The translations under genes were made by a program, and so were the position numbers. Shown one piece after another: positions 27,943-36,527 of a stretch of 64,000 nt of DNA (the first letter of the stretch is position 1; each line of letters opens with the position of its first letter). Source of the DNA: Methylophaga sulfidovorans (lineage in GTDB: Bacteria; Pseudomonadota; Gammaproteobacteria; Nitrosococcales; Methylophagaceae); assembly GCF_900114205.1 (NCBI RefSeq), contig NZ_FOSH01000004.1:176769-240768 (forward strand), in the 5' to 3' direction. The notes below the pieces were generated by a model, which saw only the letters and a program-made list of their open reading frames with translations, was not told the origin of the DNA and made no database searches.

Positions 27943-29358
27943 TTACCAGCCTGCATGGGCTGCGATTGCAGTGGCCAAAGCCAGCGCCACTGCGCTGGGA
28001 CGTCGTTTATTCGAATAATTAAGTAATTCCGGGTGGTTAGGCACAAAGCTTGTGTCGAAATGACCAGAGCGGAAATCAGGATGATTGAGAATCTGTTTGT
28101 AATAATTTTCTGTGGTTTTAATACCATGCAGACGCATATCATCCAGAGCGCGCTGACCGCGGCTAATCGCATCTTCCCAATCCAGTGCCCAGACCACCAG
28201 TTTCAGACACATGGAGTCGAAATATGGCGGAATTTCATAACCGGTATAAATAGCGGTATCAACACGGACACCTGGACCGCCTGGTGCATAATAGTGAGTG
28301 ATGCGTCCGAAACTGGGCAGGAAATCATTTTTCGGATCTTCGGCATTAATACGGAACTGCAGGGCAAAACCGCGATAGGCGATATCCTGCTGGCGGTAAC
28401 TCAGTGGTAAACCAGACGCGATGCGTAACTGTTCACGCACAATATCAATACCGGTAATTTGTTCGGTAATGGTATGTTCGACCTGGACTCGCGTATTCAT
28501 TTCCATGAAATACACCTCATTACCAGTCAGTAAGAACTCGACTGTGCCGGCATTTTCATAGTTAACTGCTTGAGCCGCTTTCACGGCGAGACCACCGACA
28601 TAATCACGTTGCTCAGGAGTCAGTTGTGGACTCGGTGCAATTTCAATTAATTTCTGATTACGGCGCTGAATAGAGCAATCTCGCTCATATAAATGCACTA
28701 CATTGCCTTCGCTATCAGCAAGGATTTGAACCTCAATATGGCGTGGATTCACGATGCATTTCTCAAGGAAAACTTCCGCTGAACCAAAGGCTTTTGTCGC
28801 TTCAGAAATGACTCGTGGATATTGTTGACGCAGTTCATTGGCACTATCACAACGACGAATACCACGCCCCCCCCCACCTGATGTGGCCTTGATCATCACC
28901 GGGTAACCAACTTCTTCAGCAAGGGCTAACGCTTCGTCTAAATCTGCTAAGTTGCCGTCAGAACCGGGTGTAATGGGGACACCAGCATCACGCATGCTGT
29001 CACGGGCTGCGGTTTTGTCACCCATCTTTTCGATGACACTGGATTTAGGCCCAACAAAGGTGATGTTATTTTTTTCACACAAACGGGCAAATTCGGCATT
29101 TTCAGATAAAAAACCATAGCCAGGGTGGATGGCATCGCAGCCAGTTTCTACCGCTAAGTTCACAATGCGTAATGGATCAAGATAACCAGCAAGTGGGTCA
29201 TCACCAAGTGAATAGGATTCGTCGGCACGTTTTACGTGTAATGCATAACGATCGGGTTCGGTATAAATAGCGACTGAACGAATGCCCATCTCTGCACATG
29301 CGCGGACTATGCGCACGGCAATTTCACCACGATTGGCGATTAACACTTTTTTCAACAT
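27943..29358 (-). CDS. pycA: Pyruvate carboxylase subunit A (biotin carboxylase)
   Basis: A 471-residue biotin carboxylase of the ATP-grasp fold. Motifs: IANRGEIAVRIVRAC, GYGFLSEN, the Gly-rich ATP loop MIKATSGGGGRGIRRC, RHIEVQIL, the MEMNTRVQVEHTITEQ catalytic segment, and the C-terminal FQFRINAEDP. It carboxylates the biotin on PycB with bicarbonate and ATP. A homologous AccC for fatty acid synthesis would sit beside accB, but this gene precedes pycB and faces a LysR gene as in the Pseudomonas pycR-pycAB locus. It ends with a short non-conserved tail (SAVALALATAIAAHAGW). GGAG precedes ATG 29358. Confidence 0.9.
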   Translation of the reverse strand: MLKKVLIANRGEIAVRIVRACAEMGIRSVAIYTEPDRYALHVKRADESYSLGDDPLAGYLDPLRIVNLAVETGCDAIHPGYGFLSENAEFARLCEKNNITFVGPKSSVIEKMGDKTAARDSMRDAGVPITPGSDGNLADLDEALALAEEVGYPVMIKATSGGGGRGIRRCDSANELRQQYPRVISEATKAFGSAEVFLEKCIVNPRHIEVQILADSEGNVVHLYERDCSIQRRNQKLIEIAPSPQLTPEQRDYVGGLAVKAAQAVNYENAGTVEFLLTGNEVYFMEMNTRVQVEHTITEQITGIDIVREQLRIASGLPLSYRQQDIAYRGFALQFRINAEDPKNDFLPSFGRITHYYAPGGPGVRVDTAIYTGYEIPPYFDSMCLKLVVWALDWEDAISRGQRALDDMRLHGIKTTENYYKQILNHPDFRSGHFDTSFVPNHPELLNYSNKRRPSAVALALATAIAAHAGW

Positions 29359-29448
29359 GAGCTACTCCAGATTGAATCTAGGAAATAGGCTAGAGTAATT
29401 CATACATAATGAAAAATTGATATAATTTTGATTAGTGATAAGTAATAG

Positions 29449-29460
29449 CTTATGTATAAG
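29449..29460. promoter_or_regulatory. Possible LysR-type binding site in pycA/lysR intergenic region
   Basis: CTTAT-GT-ATAAG is a perfect 12-bp palindrome 14 bases before the lysR start. A related ATACATAA at 29402-29409 is inverted relative to TTATGTAT inside it. The AT-rich divergent region is where the regulator is expected to bind. Sequence evidence only. Confidence 0.35.
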
Positions 29461-29474
29461 GTTTTTTCATTTTT

Positions 29475-30425
29475 ATGTCATTGACTTTACAGCAATTAAT
29501 CAGTCGACTGTCCTTTCGTCAAATGCAGGTATTTCTTGCAGTGTATCAACAACAAGGTTATGGGAAGGGGGCAGAAAGCCTAGGTCTGACTCAGCCAGCC
29601 GTCAGTTCACAAATTAAAAAGCTTGAGTCGGCTTTGGGTCAGCCACTATTTGAATATGTTGGTCGTAAGCTCTACTGCACACGTGCGGGGGAGAGGGTTG
29701 CAGAACATATTGAAGCCATTTTTGAGCAAGTGGCGAGCTTGCAAAGTGATCTACACCGACTTGAGGGAAAACTTTCCGGTGAACTAAACCTATGTGCGGT
29801 CAGTTCAGCCCAATATGCGGTGCCGCATTTATTACGCGGATTTTTACAGCTATATCCATCGGTAAATGTGAACCTGAATATTGTTAACCGTACTCAGGCA
29901 ATCGAGCGCCTTAACGATAATAAAGAAGACCTGGTGATTATGGGACTGGTGCCTAATGATCGCTCATTATCGTCTTTACCCTTTCTGGACAATGAACTGA
30001 TACCGGTTGTGCCCGTCCATCATCCGCTTGCGACAAAAAAGAATATTCATCCTCAGCAGTTTCTTGATGCCCAGCTATTGAGTCGTGAAACGGGCTCCGG
30101 TAATCGCCTCGCTCTTGAGCAACATTGTCAGCAACAGCGTTTATCGTTGAACGTAAAGATGCAGTTTGGCTCTAACGATGCTTTGAAACATGCTGTTTTA
30201 GCGGGATTAGGTGTGGCTGTTTTACCCAGATTAAGTGTGTTATCTGAATTGCGTCTGGGTCAGTTGGTGAGCCCGATAATCAAAGGTTTTCCACTACGGC
30301 GCAGTTGGTGTCTTGTCTCGCCCCAAGGCAAACATGCGACACCAGTTACCCAAGCCTTTTTAGAATATGTCCAGACGAACTTAAAAGAAATTCATCAATA
30401 TTTTCAATCGCTTGATATTGTTTAG
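29475..30425 (+). CDS. pycR: LysR-family regulator, probable PycR
   Basis: A 316-residue LysR-type regulator. The N-terminal winged HTH (about 12-75) contains FRQMQVFLAVYQQQGYGKGAESLG in two parts and LTQPAVSSQIKKLE, the recognition helix. The substrate-binding domain (about 100-310) has HPLATKKNIHP and SNDALKHAVLAGLGVAVLP. It is divergent from pycAB with 116 bp between, matching the pycR-pycAB arrangement known in pseudomonads, so regulation of pyruvate carboxylase is inferred. Its stop overlaps the convergent ribA stop by four bases. The effector is unknown. Confidence 0.85.
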   Translation: MSLTLQQLISRLSFRQMQVFLAVYQQQGYGKGAESLGLTQPAVSSQIKKLESALGQPLFEYVGRKLYCTRAGERVAEHIEAIFEQVASLQSDLHRLEGKLSGELNLCAVSSAQYAVPHLLRGFLQLYPSVNVNLNIVNRTQAIERLNDNKEDLVIMGLVPNDRSLSSLPFLDNELIPVVPVHHPLATKKNIHPQQFLDAQLLSRETGSGNRLALEQHCQQQRLSLNVKMQFGSNDALKHAVLAGLGVAVLPRLSVLSELRLGQLVSPIIKGFPLRRSWCLVSPQGKHATPVTQAFLEYVQTNLKEIHQYFQSLDIV

Positions 30426-31147
30426 GGTTTGCTTAACAACTCGTCAATATTGATCTGATGATTGGCGCGATGAATCTTAGATTGCAGATAAAGATGATTA
30501 TGGCGATTGGCAAATACCCCAGTTGGTCGAGTGCCGTGAACCTCAATACCGGCATTTTCCAGTTGCTGGCGTTTGTCTGGGTTATTGGTCATCAGCATAA
30601 TCTGATTTAAACCGAGCGCGTTTAGAATATCAGCCGCCGCTTGATAATCCCTTTCATCAACGTTGTGGCCGAGTTCAAGATTGGCGGTAAAGGTGTCATG
30701 TCCCTGTTCTTGCAAGCGATAGGCATCCAGCTTTTCATAAAGGCCAATACCGCGGCCTTCCTGACGCAGATACAGTAAATAACCACCTTCTTTATTAAAT
30801 AAACTCAATGCTTCCTGTAATTGCGGCCCACAATCGCAACGTGCAGAACCCAATGCATCACCCGTCACACATTCAGAGTGCAGACGTACAAGTGGGTGTT
30901 TTGGATCTGGCGTGCCGAGTTTCAATGCAAAATGTTCTTTGCCATCGGCTAAACCTGAAAAACTATACATTTCTGCCATTGCTTCACTGCCATCAGCAAG
31001 AATGATCGGCAACTGAACCGTTGTTCGAATGGTTACAGCTGACGTGTCTGTGGAAGAGCGAAAACAGTGTTTAATTCGTCTGAGCAGCGCAGTGAATAGG
31101 TTAGGGCGGTTTGTGTTCACAATGTAAGGCAACGTTAAATAAAGCAA
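30422..31147 (-). CDS. ribA: GTP cyclohydrolase II
   Basis: A 241-residue enzyme that opens GTP to 2,5-diamino-6-ribosylamino-pyrimidinone phosphate, the first step of riboflavin synthesis. Zinc ligands are the three Cys of HSECVTGDALGSARCDCGPQ; the catalytic motif is LRQEGRGIGLYEKLDAY; and the GTP-binding end is MLMTNNPDKRQQLENAGIEV. No 3,4-DHBP synthase domain is fused. The N-terminus extends about 35 residues before the usual family start and begins with TTG 31147 without a clear ribosome site, so a shorter start (GTG 31120) is possible. Stands apart from other rib genes. Confidence 0.92.
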   Translation of the reverse strand: MLYLTLPYIVNTNRPNLFTALLRRIKHCFRSSTDTSAVTIRTTVQLPIILADGSEAMAEMYSFSGLADGKEHFALKLGTPDPKHPLVRLHSECVTGDALGSARCDCGPQLQEALSLFNKEGGYLLYLRQEGRGIGLYEKLDAYRLQEQGHDTFTANLELGHNVDERDYQAAADILNALGLNQIMLMTNNPDKRQQLENAGIEVHGTRPTGVFANRHNHLYLQSKIHRANHQINIDELLSKP

Positions 31148-31303
31148 TCGGCAATTTTACTGCATCTGACTCTTTTTAAGAATAATTTATTGAAATAATG
31201 GAAGGTTTTCCCGCTGCAAGCGCGGTTAATACCACCATCATCAGATTGAAATATCTCTGACGCATACTAAAGGATCGGCAATAAAGATGATGAGGCGTTT
31301 TGC

Positions 31304-32734
31304 GTGCAACAACTCAAGCAAACAGAGCATATATATCACTTAATTTATGACTTATTAAATCGTCAGGAATTAGTTGAAAACCTGACGATACGACAGGAAA
31401 ATAAAAGTAAACAGGCCCTGGTTGAGCAATTAACAGTCAAGCAATATCAAGGCGAAATTCAACAGCTGTTAAACCGCCTGCATCCATACGATATTGCCAA
31501 TTTATTGGAGCAGCTACCGCCGATACAACGTTCATTTATCTGGCACTTGCTGGACACTGAACATATGGGCGCGGTATTACTCGAACTATCTGATAGTTTG
31601 CGGCAATCTTTATTAACAGAATTAAACCCGACTGATTTGATTCGTGCAGCATCTCATCTCGATACCGATGAAATTGCCGATTTAATGCAGGAGTTACCGG
31701 ATGATGTCGGTCATAGCGTTTTATCCTCATTACCAGAGCAGCAGCGTGAAAACGTACAGTCCACCTTACTTTTTCCGGAAGAAAGTGTTGGTGCCTGGAT
31801 GGAATATGACTTTACTGTTGTGTTTGATCATCAAACCTTAGATCAGGTGTTACGTGAGTTACGAGAGAAAGGAAAGCTACCGGATGAGTCAGGTTTTATT
31901 CTGGTGATTAACTCAGCGGGTTTATTTCAGGGATTGTTGCTTGTTTCTGATCTGTTAATTAAAAGTGGTGAGTTGCGGGTAGCGGACAGTATGTTGAAAC
32001 AAGTTCATATTTTTCATACCACCGACTCCGCCGATGAAGCAGCGCGTGATTTTGAGCGTTATGAATTATTGGTAGCACCGGTGATTAATGCCCATCAGAA
32101 ACTGGTTGGTGTATTGCGTGTTAGTTCATTGATGGATTTATTGGAAGAGCAGTCTCAGCGTCAGTTTCTCGCTCAAGCAGGTTTGTCGAAAGAAGAAAAT
32201 CTGTTTGATCCGATGATGAAATCAGCAAAAAACCGTTGGCCATGGATTGCACTTAATCTGCTGATTGTATTGATCGCTTCCCGGGTGATTGATCAGTTCC
32301 AGACCACTATCAGCAGCATGGTAGCGCTGGCGGCCTTATTGCCGATCACGGCTAATATTGGTGGTAATACCGGTAATCAGGTTGTGGCTTTGGTGATTCG
32401 TGGTCTGGCATTAAAACAATTGGATGCTAATAATCTCCGACGTCTATATATAAAAGAGTTTTCTGTAGCCGCAGTGAATGGACTGATATGGGGCAGTTTG
32501 ACGGGCTTGTTAACTTTATTTTTGTATCAGAATCTGGGGCTGGCCTTTGTGATGATGTTAGCGATGTCGGTCACCATGGTGTTAGCTGCCTTGATTGGTG
32601 TCAGTATTCCGTTGATTTTAAAAAAGCTAAAACAGGATCCGGTGCTTGGCAGCAGCATTATTACTACGGGAATGACTGATACTTTGGGGTTTCTGATTTT
32701 TTTAAGTCTGGCCTCTTTATTATTACCCAGCTGA
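31304..32734 (+). CDS. mgtE: Magnesium transporter MgtE
   Basis: A 476-residue MgtE-family magnesium channel. Cytoplasmic MgtE_N superhelical domain (about 35-140, with HPYDIANLLEQLPP and DEIADLMQELPDD), tandem CBS domains (about 145-275), and a C-terminal membrane domain of five helices (about 305-475). The membrane part has the ion-pore signature LLPITANIGGNTGNQVVALVIRGLAL, read here as NIGGNTGNQ with the following helix. The start is GTG 31304 with GAGG eight bases upstream; upstream ATGs are out of frame. A hairpin and then pqqA follow. A gene of its own unit. Confidence 0.92.
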   Translation: MQQLKQTEHIYHLIYDLLNRQELVENLTIRQENKSKQALVEQLTVKQYQGEIQQLLNRLHPYDIANLLEQLPPIQRSFIWHLLDTEHMGAVLLELSDSLRQSLLTELNPTDLIRAASHLDTDEIADLMQELPDDVGHSVLSSLPEQQRENVQSTLLFPEESVGAWMEYDFTVVFDHQTLDQVLRELREKGKLPDESGFILVINSAGLFQGLLLVSDLLIKSGELRVADSMLKQVHIFHTTDSADEAARDFERYELLVAPVINAHQKLVGVLRVSSLMDLLEEQSQRQFLAQAGLSKEENLFDPMMKSAKNRWPWIALNLLIVLIASRVIDQFQTTISSMVALAALLPITANIGGNTGNQVVALVIRGLALKQLDANNLRRLYIKEFSVAAVNGLIWGSLTGLLTLFLYQNLGLAFVMMLAMSVTMVLAALIGVSIPLILKKLKQDPVLGSSIITTGMTDTLGFLIFLSLASLLLPS

Positions 32735-32751
32735 GAGAGGATAAATTTACC

Positions 32752-32774
32752 TCACTCAGGAAAATCCTGAGTGA
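32752..32774 (+). terminator. Hairpin after mgtE
   Basis: TCACTCAGGA and TCCTGAGTGA form a perfect 10-bp stem with a three-base loop, 18 bases after the mgtE stop. There is no T run, so it may act as an RNA 3' end or an attenuating structure rather than a classical terminator. It separates mgtE from pqqA. Confidence 0.5.
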
Positions 32775-32793
32775 TCAAAAGAAAAATACGCTA

Positions 32794-32820
32794 TTGTGAT
32801 TTGCCACTCACTCGTAATAT
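32794..32820 (+). promoter_or_regulatory. Possible pqqA promoter
   Basis: TTGTGA (32794-32799) and TAATAT (32815-32820) resemble -35 and -10 boxes, but the 15-base spacing is short. The mgtE hairpin lies upstream and pqqA starts 38 bases after the -10-like box. Weak evidence. Confidence 0.25.
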
Positions 32821-32858
32821 ATGAACCGTACTAACAAACACAAAGCGAGGTGATTATC

Positions 32859-32930
32859 ATGTGGACTAAACCAGAATATTCAGACATGCGTTTCGGTTTC
32901 GAAGTAACTATGTATATCTGCAACAGATAA
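32859..32930 (+). CDS. pqqA: PQQ precursor peptide PqqA
   Basis: A 23-residue peptide, the substrate from which pyrroloquinoline quinone is made. The sequence begins [16 protein letters not shown] and ends TMYICNR. The Glu15 and Tyr19 that PqqE crosslinks are in the required E-x3-Y spacing, and the tail is that of known PqqA peptides. GAGG lies upstream of the ATG, and a strong intrinsic terminator follows at once, so this is a monocistronic gene. No pqqB, C, D or E gene is present in the window, so the biosynthetic genes must lie elsewhere. The peptide binds PqqD and is processed in the cytoplasm. A PQQ-type dehydrogenase gene is 28 kb to the right. Confidence 0.95.
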   Translation: MWTKPEYSDMRFGFEVTMYICNR

Positions 32931-32954
32931 TAGTTTCTCAAATCGAGAGCAGAA

Positions 32955-32980
32955 AAGCCCCACTTGTTGGGGCTTTTTTT
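32955..32980 (+). terminator. Intrinsic terminator of pqqA
   Basis: AAGCCCCA (32955-32962) pairs perfectly with TGGGGCTT (32968-32975) around a five-base loop, followed by a run of T. It lies 24 bases after the pqqA stop, which fits an abundant short monocistronic transcript. Confidence 0.93.
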
Positions 32981-33082
32981 ATGCCTGTAGAAAATTATCT
33001 ACGTAAATTACCCCATATACATGAATTTAGCGAAACCCTAAGCTGAGCATCAGTTTCTGCATGATGAACACAGGATGGTTTT

Positions 33083-33946
33083 ATGCTTAAGGTTGGCACA
33101 ATCAAACAAATCTGGCGGTATCCTGTTAAGGGGATGGCCGGAGAACAACTTGAACAAGGTTATTTAGGCGAGAATGGCTTAACGGGTGACCGTATCTGGG
33201 CATTACAGGATACACAACGACAGGAAATTCAAAGCTGTAAGTTTCGGCCTGAATTATTACGTTGCACTGCAAAGTGCCGACGTGGTGATGTGACCGGACC
33301 AGACGATCAGGTCGATATTACCTTTCCTGATGGCGAAGTGATTGGTAGCGATGAGCCACATCTTAATCAATTGTTAACTTTATTGACCGGGTTTGATTCC
33401 ACATTACAGCCACTTAAGCCTATTGAAGAACGTGATTTCTACAAACGTTATAAACAAGACGATCACACCTGGTTGGAAGAATTAAAAGCTACGTTTGACA
33501 GGGAGCCGGGCGAAGCCTTACCTGATTTGGATAATATGCCTGAGCAGTCCCAGGAATATGTATCGCTACCTGGCACTTTTTTCTTAGTTACGCCTTTCCA
33601 TATGCTTACCACAGCAACGCTGAATTATATGAAGCAGCTTAAACCTGACGCCGATTGGGCTGTAGAACGATTCCGTCCCAATATCGTGATCGAAACATTA
33701 CCCGGCATGGATGGTTTGGTTGAACAAGCCTGGCTGGATAAAACCATTCAAATAGGCCAGACCGTTGTGCAATGTTGTGACACCACACCTCGCTGTGGAG
33801 CCATCACCCGGCAGCAACGCCATATTCCCTCTGATAAGAGCATGCTTCGTACTATTGTGAAGCAGGCCGACCAGAATCTGGGTGTCTATGGGGCAATTGC
33901 TGAGGGCGGCGTTATCCACGTTGGTGATGAGGTCTTTATTCAATAA
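33083..33946 (+). CDS. MOSC domain protein
   Basis: A 287-residue protein with an N-terminal MOSC_N beta-barrel (about 1-110, IKQIWRYPVKGMAGEQL) and a C-terminal MOSC domain (about 120-285) with the conserved Cys in TTPRCGAITRQQ. MOSC proteins bind molybdenum cofactor or sulfur via this Cys and act in N-hydroxylated compound reduction or MoCo sulfuration. There is no fused ferredoxin domain, unlike YcbX. The ATG at 33083 has only a weak ribosome site (ATGGTTTT context). The stop is six bases from the convergent fpr stop. Substrate unknown. Confidence 0.83.
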   Translation: MLKVGTIKQIWRYPVKGMAGEQLEQGYLGENGLTGDRIWALQDTQRQEIQSCKFRPELLRCTAKCRRGDVTGPDDQVDITFPDGEVIGSDEPHLNQLLTLLTGFDSTLQPLKPIEERDFYKRYKQDDHTWLEELKATFDREPGEALPDLDNMPEQSQEYVSLPGTFFLVTPFHMLTTATLNYMKQLKPDADWAVERFRPNIVIETLPGMDGLVEQAWLDKTIQIGQTVVQCCDTTPRCGAITRQQRHIPSDKSMLRTIVKQADQNLGVYGAIAEGGVIHVGDEVFIQ

Positions 33947-33952
33947 GCGGAC

Positions 33953-34729
33953 TTATTTCTCAACAAAGGCACGTTCTATAACATAGTCGCCAGGCACACC
34001 GATGCGCGGAGAAACTACAAATCCTCTTTCATCTAATAAGGCGGCGGTGTCATTTAACATTTGTGGACTGCCGCAGATCATGGCACGGTCATGTTCAGGA
34101 TCCAGTGGTGGTAGGCCAATATCCTCAAATAATTTGCCGCTGTTAATCAGATCTGTCAGTCGGCCTTCATTTCGGAAAGCTTCGCGAGTGACGGTGGGAT
34201 AATAAATCAATTTTTCTTTAACCAGATCACCGAAAAATTCATTCTCAGGTAATTCTTTTTCAATAAAGTCGGCATAGGCCAGTTCACTGACATAACGCAC
34301 GCCATGGATAAGAATGATTTTCTCAAAGCGATCGTAGGCTTCAATATCCTGAATCACACTAAGAAAAGGTGCGAGCCCGGTGCCTGTTGAAAACAGATAC
34401 AGGTTTTTACCCGGCTTGAGATCATGCACAACCAAGGTCCCCGTTGGTTTTCTGCTGACCAGAACTTCATCCCCTACCTGTAAGTGTTGCAGCCGTGAGG
34501 TTAACGGACCGTTGGGCACTTTGATGCTGAAAAACTCCAGGTTTTCATCATAATTCGGGCTGGCAATACTATAAGCACGGAGCAATGGTTTATTGTCGAC
34601 TTCAAGACCAATCATTACAAACTGACCATTTTCAAAGCGCAGGCCCGGATCACGGGTGGTTTTGAAGCTAAACAGATTGTCATCCCAGTGGTGCACGCTT
34701 AATACGCGTTCGCTTGCAAATGTACTCAT
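33953..34729 (-). CDS. fpr: Ferredoxin--NADP(+) reductase
   Basis: A 258-residue FAD enzyme of the bacterial Fpr type, exchanging electrons between NADPH and ferredoxin or flavodoxin. The FAD motif is LLRAYSIASPNYDE, the NADP side has FSTGTGLAPFLSVIQD and ICGSPQMLND, and the C-terminus ends VIERAFVEK, as in the subfamily with an extended C-terminal residue near the flavin. It lies 12 bp downstream of etfA on the same strand, so it is probably the last gene of an etfB-etfA-fpr operon. This coupling of ETF and Fpr suggests a shared electron-transfer role. Confidence 0.92.
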   Translation of the reverse strand: MSTFASERVLSVHHWDDNLFSFKTTRDPGLRFENGQFVMIGLEVDNKPLLRAYSIASPNYDENLEFFSIKVPNGPLTSRLQHLQVGDEVLVSRKPTGTLVVHDLKPGKNLYLFSTGTGLAPFLSVIQDIEAYDRFEKIILIHGVRYVSELAYADFIEKELPENEFFGDLVKEKLIYYPTVTREAFRNEGRLTDLINSGKLFEDIGLPPLDPEHDRAMICGSPQMLNDTAALLDERGFVVSPRIGVPGDYVIERAFVEK

Positions 34730-34741
34730 GATTCTCTCTTT

Positions 34742-35674
34742 TTATGAAAGGGCGTTGGTTAAAGTCGGCACGGCATCAAACAGATCGGCCACCAGACCAT
34801 AATCAGCCACTTGGAAAATAGGTGCGTCAGGATCCTGGTTGATAGCCACCACAATACGACTGTCTTTCATACCGGCAGTGTGTTGCACCGCACCAGATAC
34901 GCCAACAGCAAAATACAGCTCAGGCGCCACCGTTACACCTGTTTGACCTACCTGAATTTCATTGGGCGCATAACCTGCATCAACAGCTGCTCTGGTCGCA
35001 CCCAAGGCGGCACCCAATTTCTCAGCTAATGGATTGAGTAAGGCATCAAATTTCTCTGCACTACCTAATGAGCGACCGCCAGACACAACCACTTTGGCTG
35101 AGTTAAGTGCGGGGCGATCTGTTTCAATGCGTGACTCACTGAGCCAGCGTGTTTTAGTAAAAGCTTCAGGTGCTGTGATGTCTGTTATTTCAGCCTGACC
35201 ATTCAGATCAGCCGCACTAAATTTACTGCCACGTACGGTCAGGATTTGTTTTGCATCACGGCTTTGTATGGTGGTGTGAACATTACCGGCATAAATGGCA
35301 CGCACATAACGATTGTCAGTTTGAATCTCCAACACATCCGATATCATGGCGACATCCGCCAGTGCCGCGACACGTGGCAATACATTCCGGCTAAAAGACG
35401 AATGTGCAGCAAGGATCACCTGATAATCAGCGACTAATGTATCAATCAGCTTGCTCACATCTTCAGCAAGTGGATGTGCAAATTGCTGTGCGTCGGTATG
35501 TAATACCAGGCTGACGCCATCGATGGCAGCTGCCTGATTGGCAATTTGCTCAGACTGATAACCAACAACTAATAGATGAACAGGCTGCCCCCAGTGTTGA
35601 GCAGCTGAAACAGCATGACGGACTTCGTTATGTATTTGCTGGCCATTATGTTCTGCTAATACTAATGTAGTCAT
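34742..35674 (-). CDS. etfA: Electron transfer flavoprotein alpha subunit
   Basis: A 310-residue ETF alpha subunit (FixB family). Its C-terminal FAD-binding domain has VVSGGRSLGSAEKFDALLNPLAEKLGAALGATRAAVDAGY read in parts: SGGRSLGS, LGATRAAVDAGY, and QVGQTGVTVAPELYFAVGVSGAVQHTAGM, which is the FAD fold. The N-terminus begins TTLVLAEHNGQQI. It forms a heterodimer with EtfB and accepts electrons from acyl-CoA, sarcosine, dimethylglycine or amine dehydrogenases and passes them to ETF-QO. The start overlaps the etfB stop (ATGA). No partner dehydrogenase is adjacent. Confidence 0.94.
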   Translation of the reverse strand: MTTLVLAEHNGQQIHNEVRHAVSAAQHWGQPVHLLVVGYQSEQIANQAAAIDGVSLVLHTDAQQFAHPLAEDVSKLIDTLVADYQVILAAHSSFSRNVLPRVAALADVAMISDVLEIQTDNRYVRAIYAGNVHTTIQSRDAKQILTVRGSKFSAADLNGQAEITDITAPEAFTKTRWLSESRIETDRPALNSAKVVVSGGRSLGSAEKFDALLNPLAEKLGAALGATRAAVDAGYAPNEIQVGQTGVTVAPELYFAVGVSGAVQHTAGMKDSRIVVAINQDPDAPIFQVADYGLVADLFDAVPTLTNALS

Positions 35675-36423
35675 AGTGCAATTCCTTCTTTTGTGCGTAA
35701 TTGCTGCAATAAAGCATCAACAGTGTCGACTTTGATGCCAGCTTTACGTTGAGGTGGTTCGGCTACTTTTATTAAAGACAGTCTGGGTGTTAACTCAGAG
35801 ATCAGCTCTGAAGCCGATAGCGTTTCAATCGGTTTTTTCCTCGCCTGCATCAGATTCGGTAGTTTGACGAAGCGAGGATCATTTAAGCGTAAGTCAGCGG
35901 TTACTACTGCTGGTAGCTGCAAAGCCAGTGTTTCCGTCCCACCATCTATTTCACGGGTGACGATAGCTTCACCATTTTCAATAGTCAGCTCTGAAGCAAA
36001 GGTGCCTTGAGGGTAATTCAATATCGCAGCCAACATTTGCCCTGCCTGACCGGCATCATCATCAACCGCTTGTTTGCCCAGAATAATCAGATCTGGTTGT
36101 TCTTTCTCGGCGACGGACTGTAATAATTTAGCGACCTCCAGAGACTGAACCTCAGCATCGTGTTCGACCAGCAGCGCTCGATCGACACCCATTGCCAGCG
36201 CATGTCTGAGCACATCCTGATTGGCTGAAGAGCCAATGGATACAGCGACAATCTCATCGGCTTTACCCTGTTCTTTCAAACGAATGGCTTGCTCAATTGC
36301 ATTTTCATCGAACGGGTTGGCACTCATTTTTATGCCGTCGATATCGACATTGGAGCCATCGGTTTTGATGCCGACTTTGATGTTGTAATCCACTACACGT
36401 TTTATCGCGACTAAAATTTTCAT
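35671..36423 (-). CDS. etfB: Electron transfer flavoprotein beta subunit
   Basis: A 250-residue ETF beta subunit (FixA family), which holds an AMP and carries the recognition loop. Motifs: KILVAIKRVVDYNIKVGI, NPFDENAIEQAIRLKE, LGKQAVDDDAGQAGQMLAA and the VTADLRLNDPRFVKLPNLMQARKKPIE segment. ATG 36423 is chosen because AGGAA lies six bases upstream; a GTG at 36426 is directly adjacent. First gene of the leftward etfB-etfA-fpr operon, divergent from a LysR gene and a palindrome that could regulate both. Confidence 0.94.
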   Translation of the reverse strand: MKILVAIKRVVDYNIKVGIKTDGSNVDIDGIKMSANPFDENAIEQAIRLKEQGKADEIVAVSIGSSANQDVLRHALAMGVDRALLVEHDAEVQSLEVAKLLQSVAEKEQPDLIILGKQAVDDDAGQAGQMLAAILNYPQGTFASELTIENGEAIVTREIDGGTETLALQLPAVVTADLRLNDPRFVKLPNLMQARKKPIETLSASELISELTPRLSLIKVAEPPQRKAGIKVDTVDALLQQLRTKEGIAL

Positions 36424-36489
36424 CACATTTCCTCTTCAAGGTTTGCTGAGCATTTTATAGTCGCGTACAATATTTGTTAAATTGATTAT

Positions 36490-36508
36490 TTAGATATTAT
36501 CTATCTAA
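36490..36508. promoter_or_regulatory. Candidate LysR operator between etfB and lysR
   Basis: TTAGATA (36490-36496) and TATCTAA (36502-36508) form a perfect 7-bp inverted repeat with a five-base spacer, meeting the T-N11-A pattern of LysR boxes. It lies 19 bases before the lysR start and 67 bases before etfB, in an otherwise AT-rich region. Confidence 0.5.
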
Positions 36509-36527
36509 TAAATAGATATGTAAAAAC

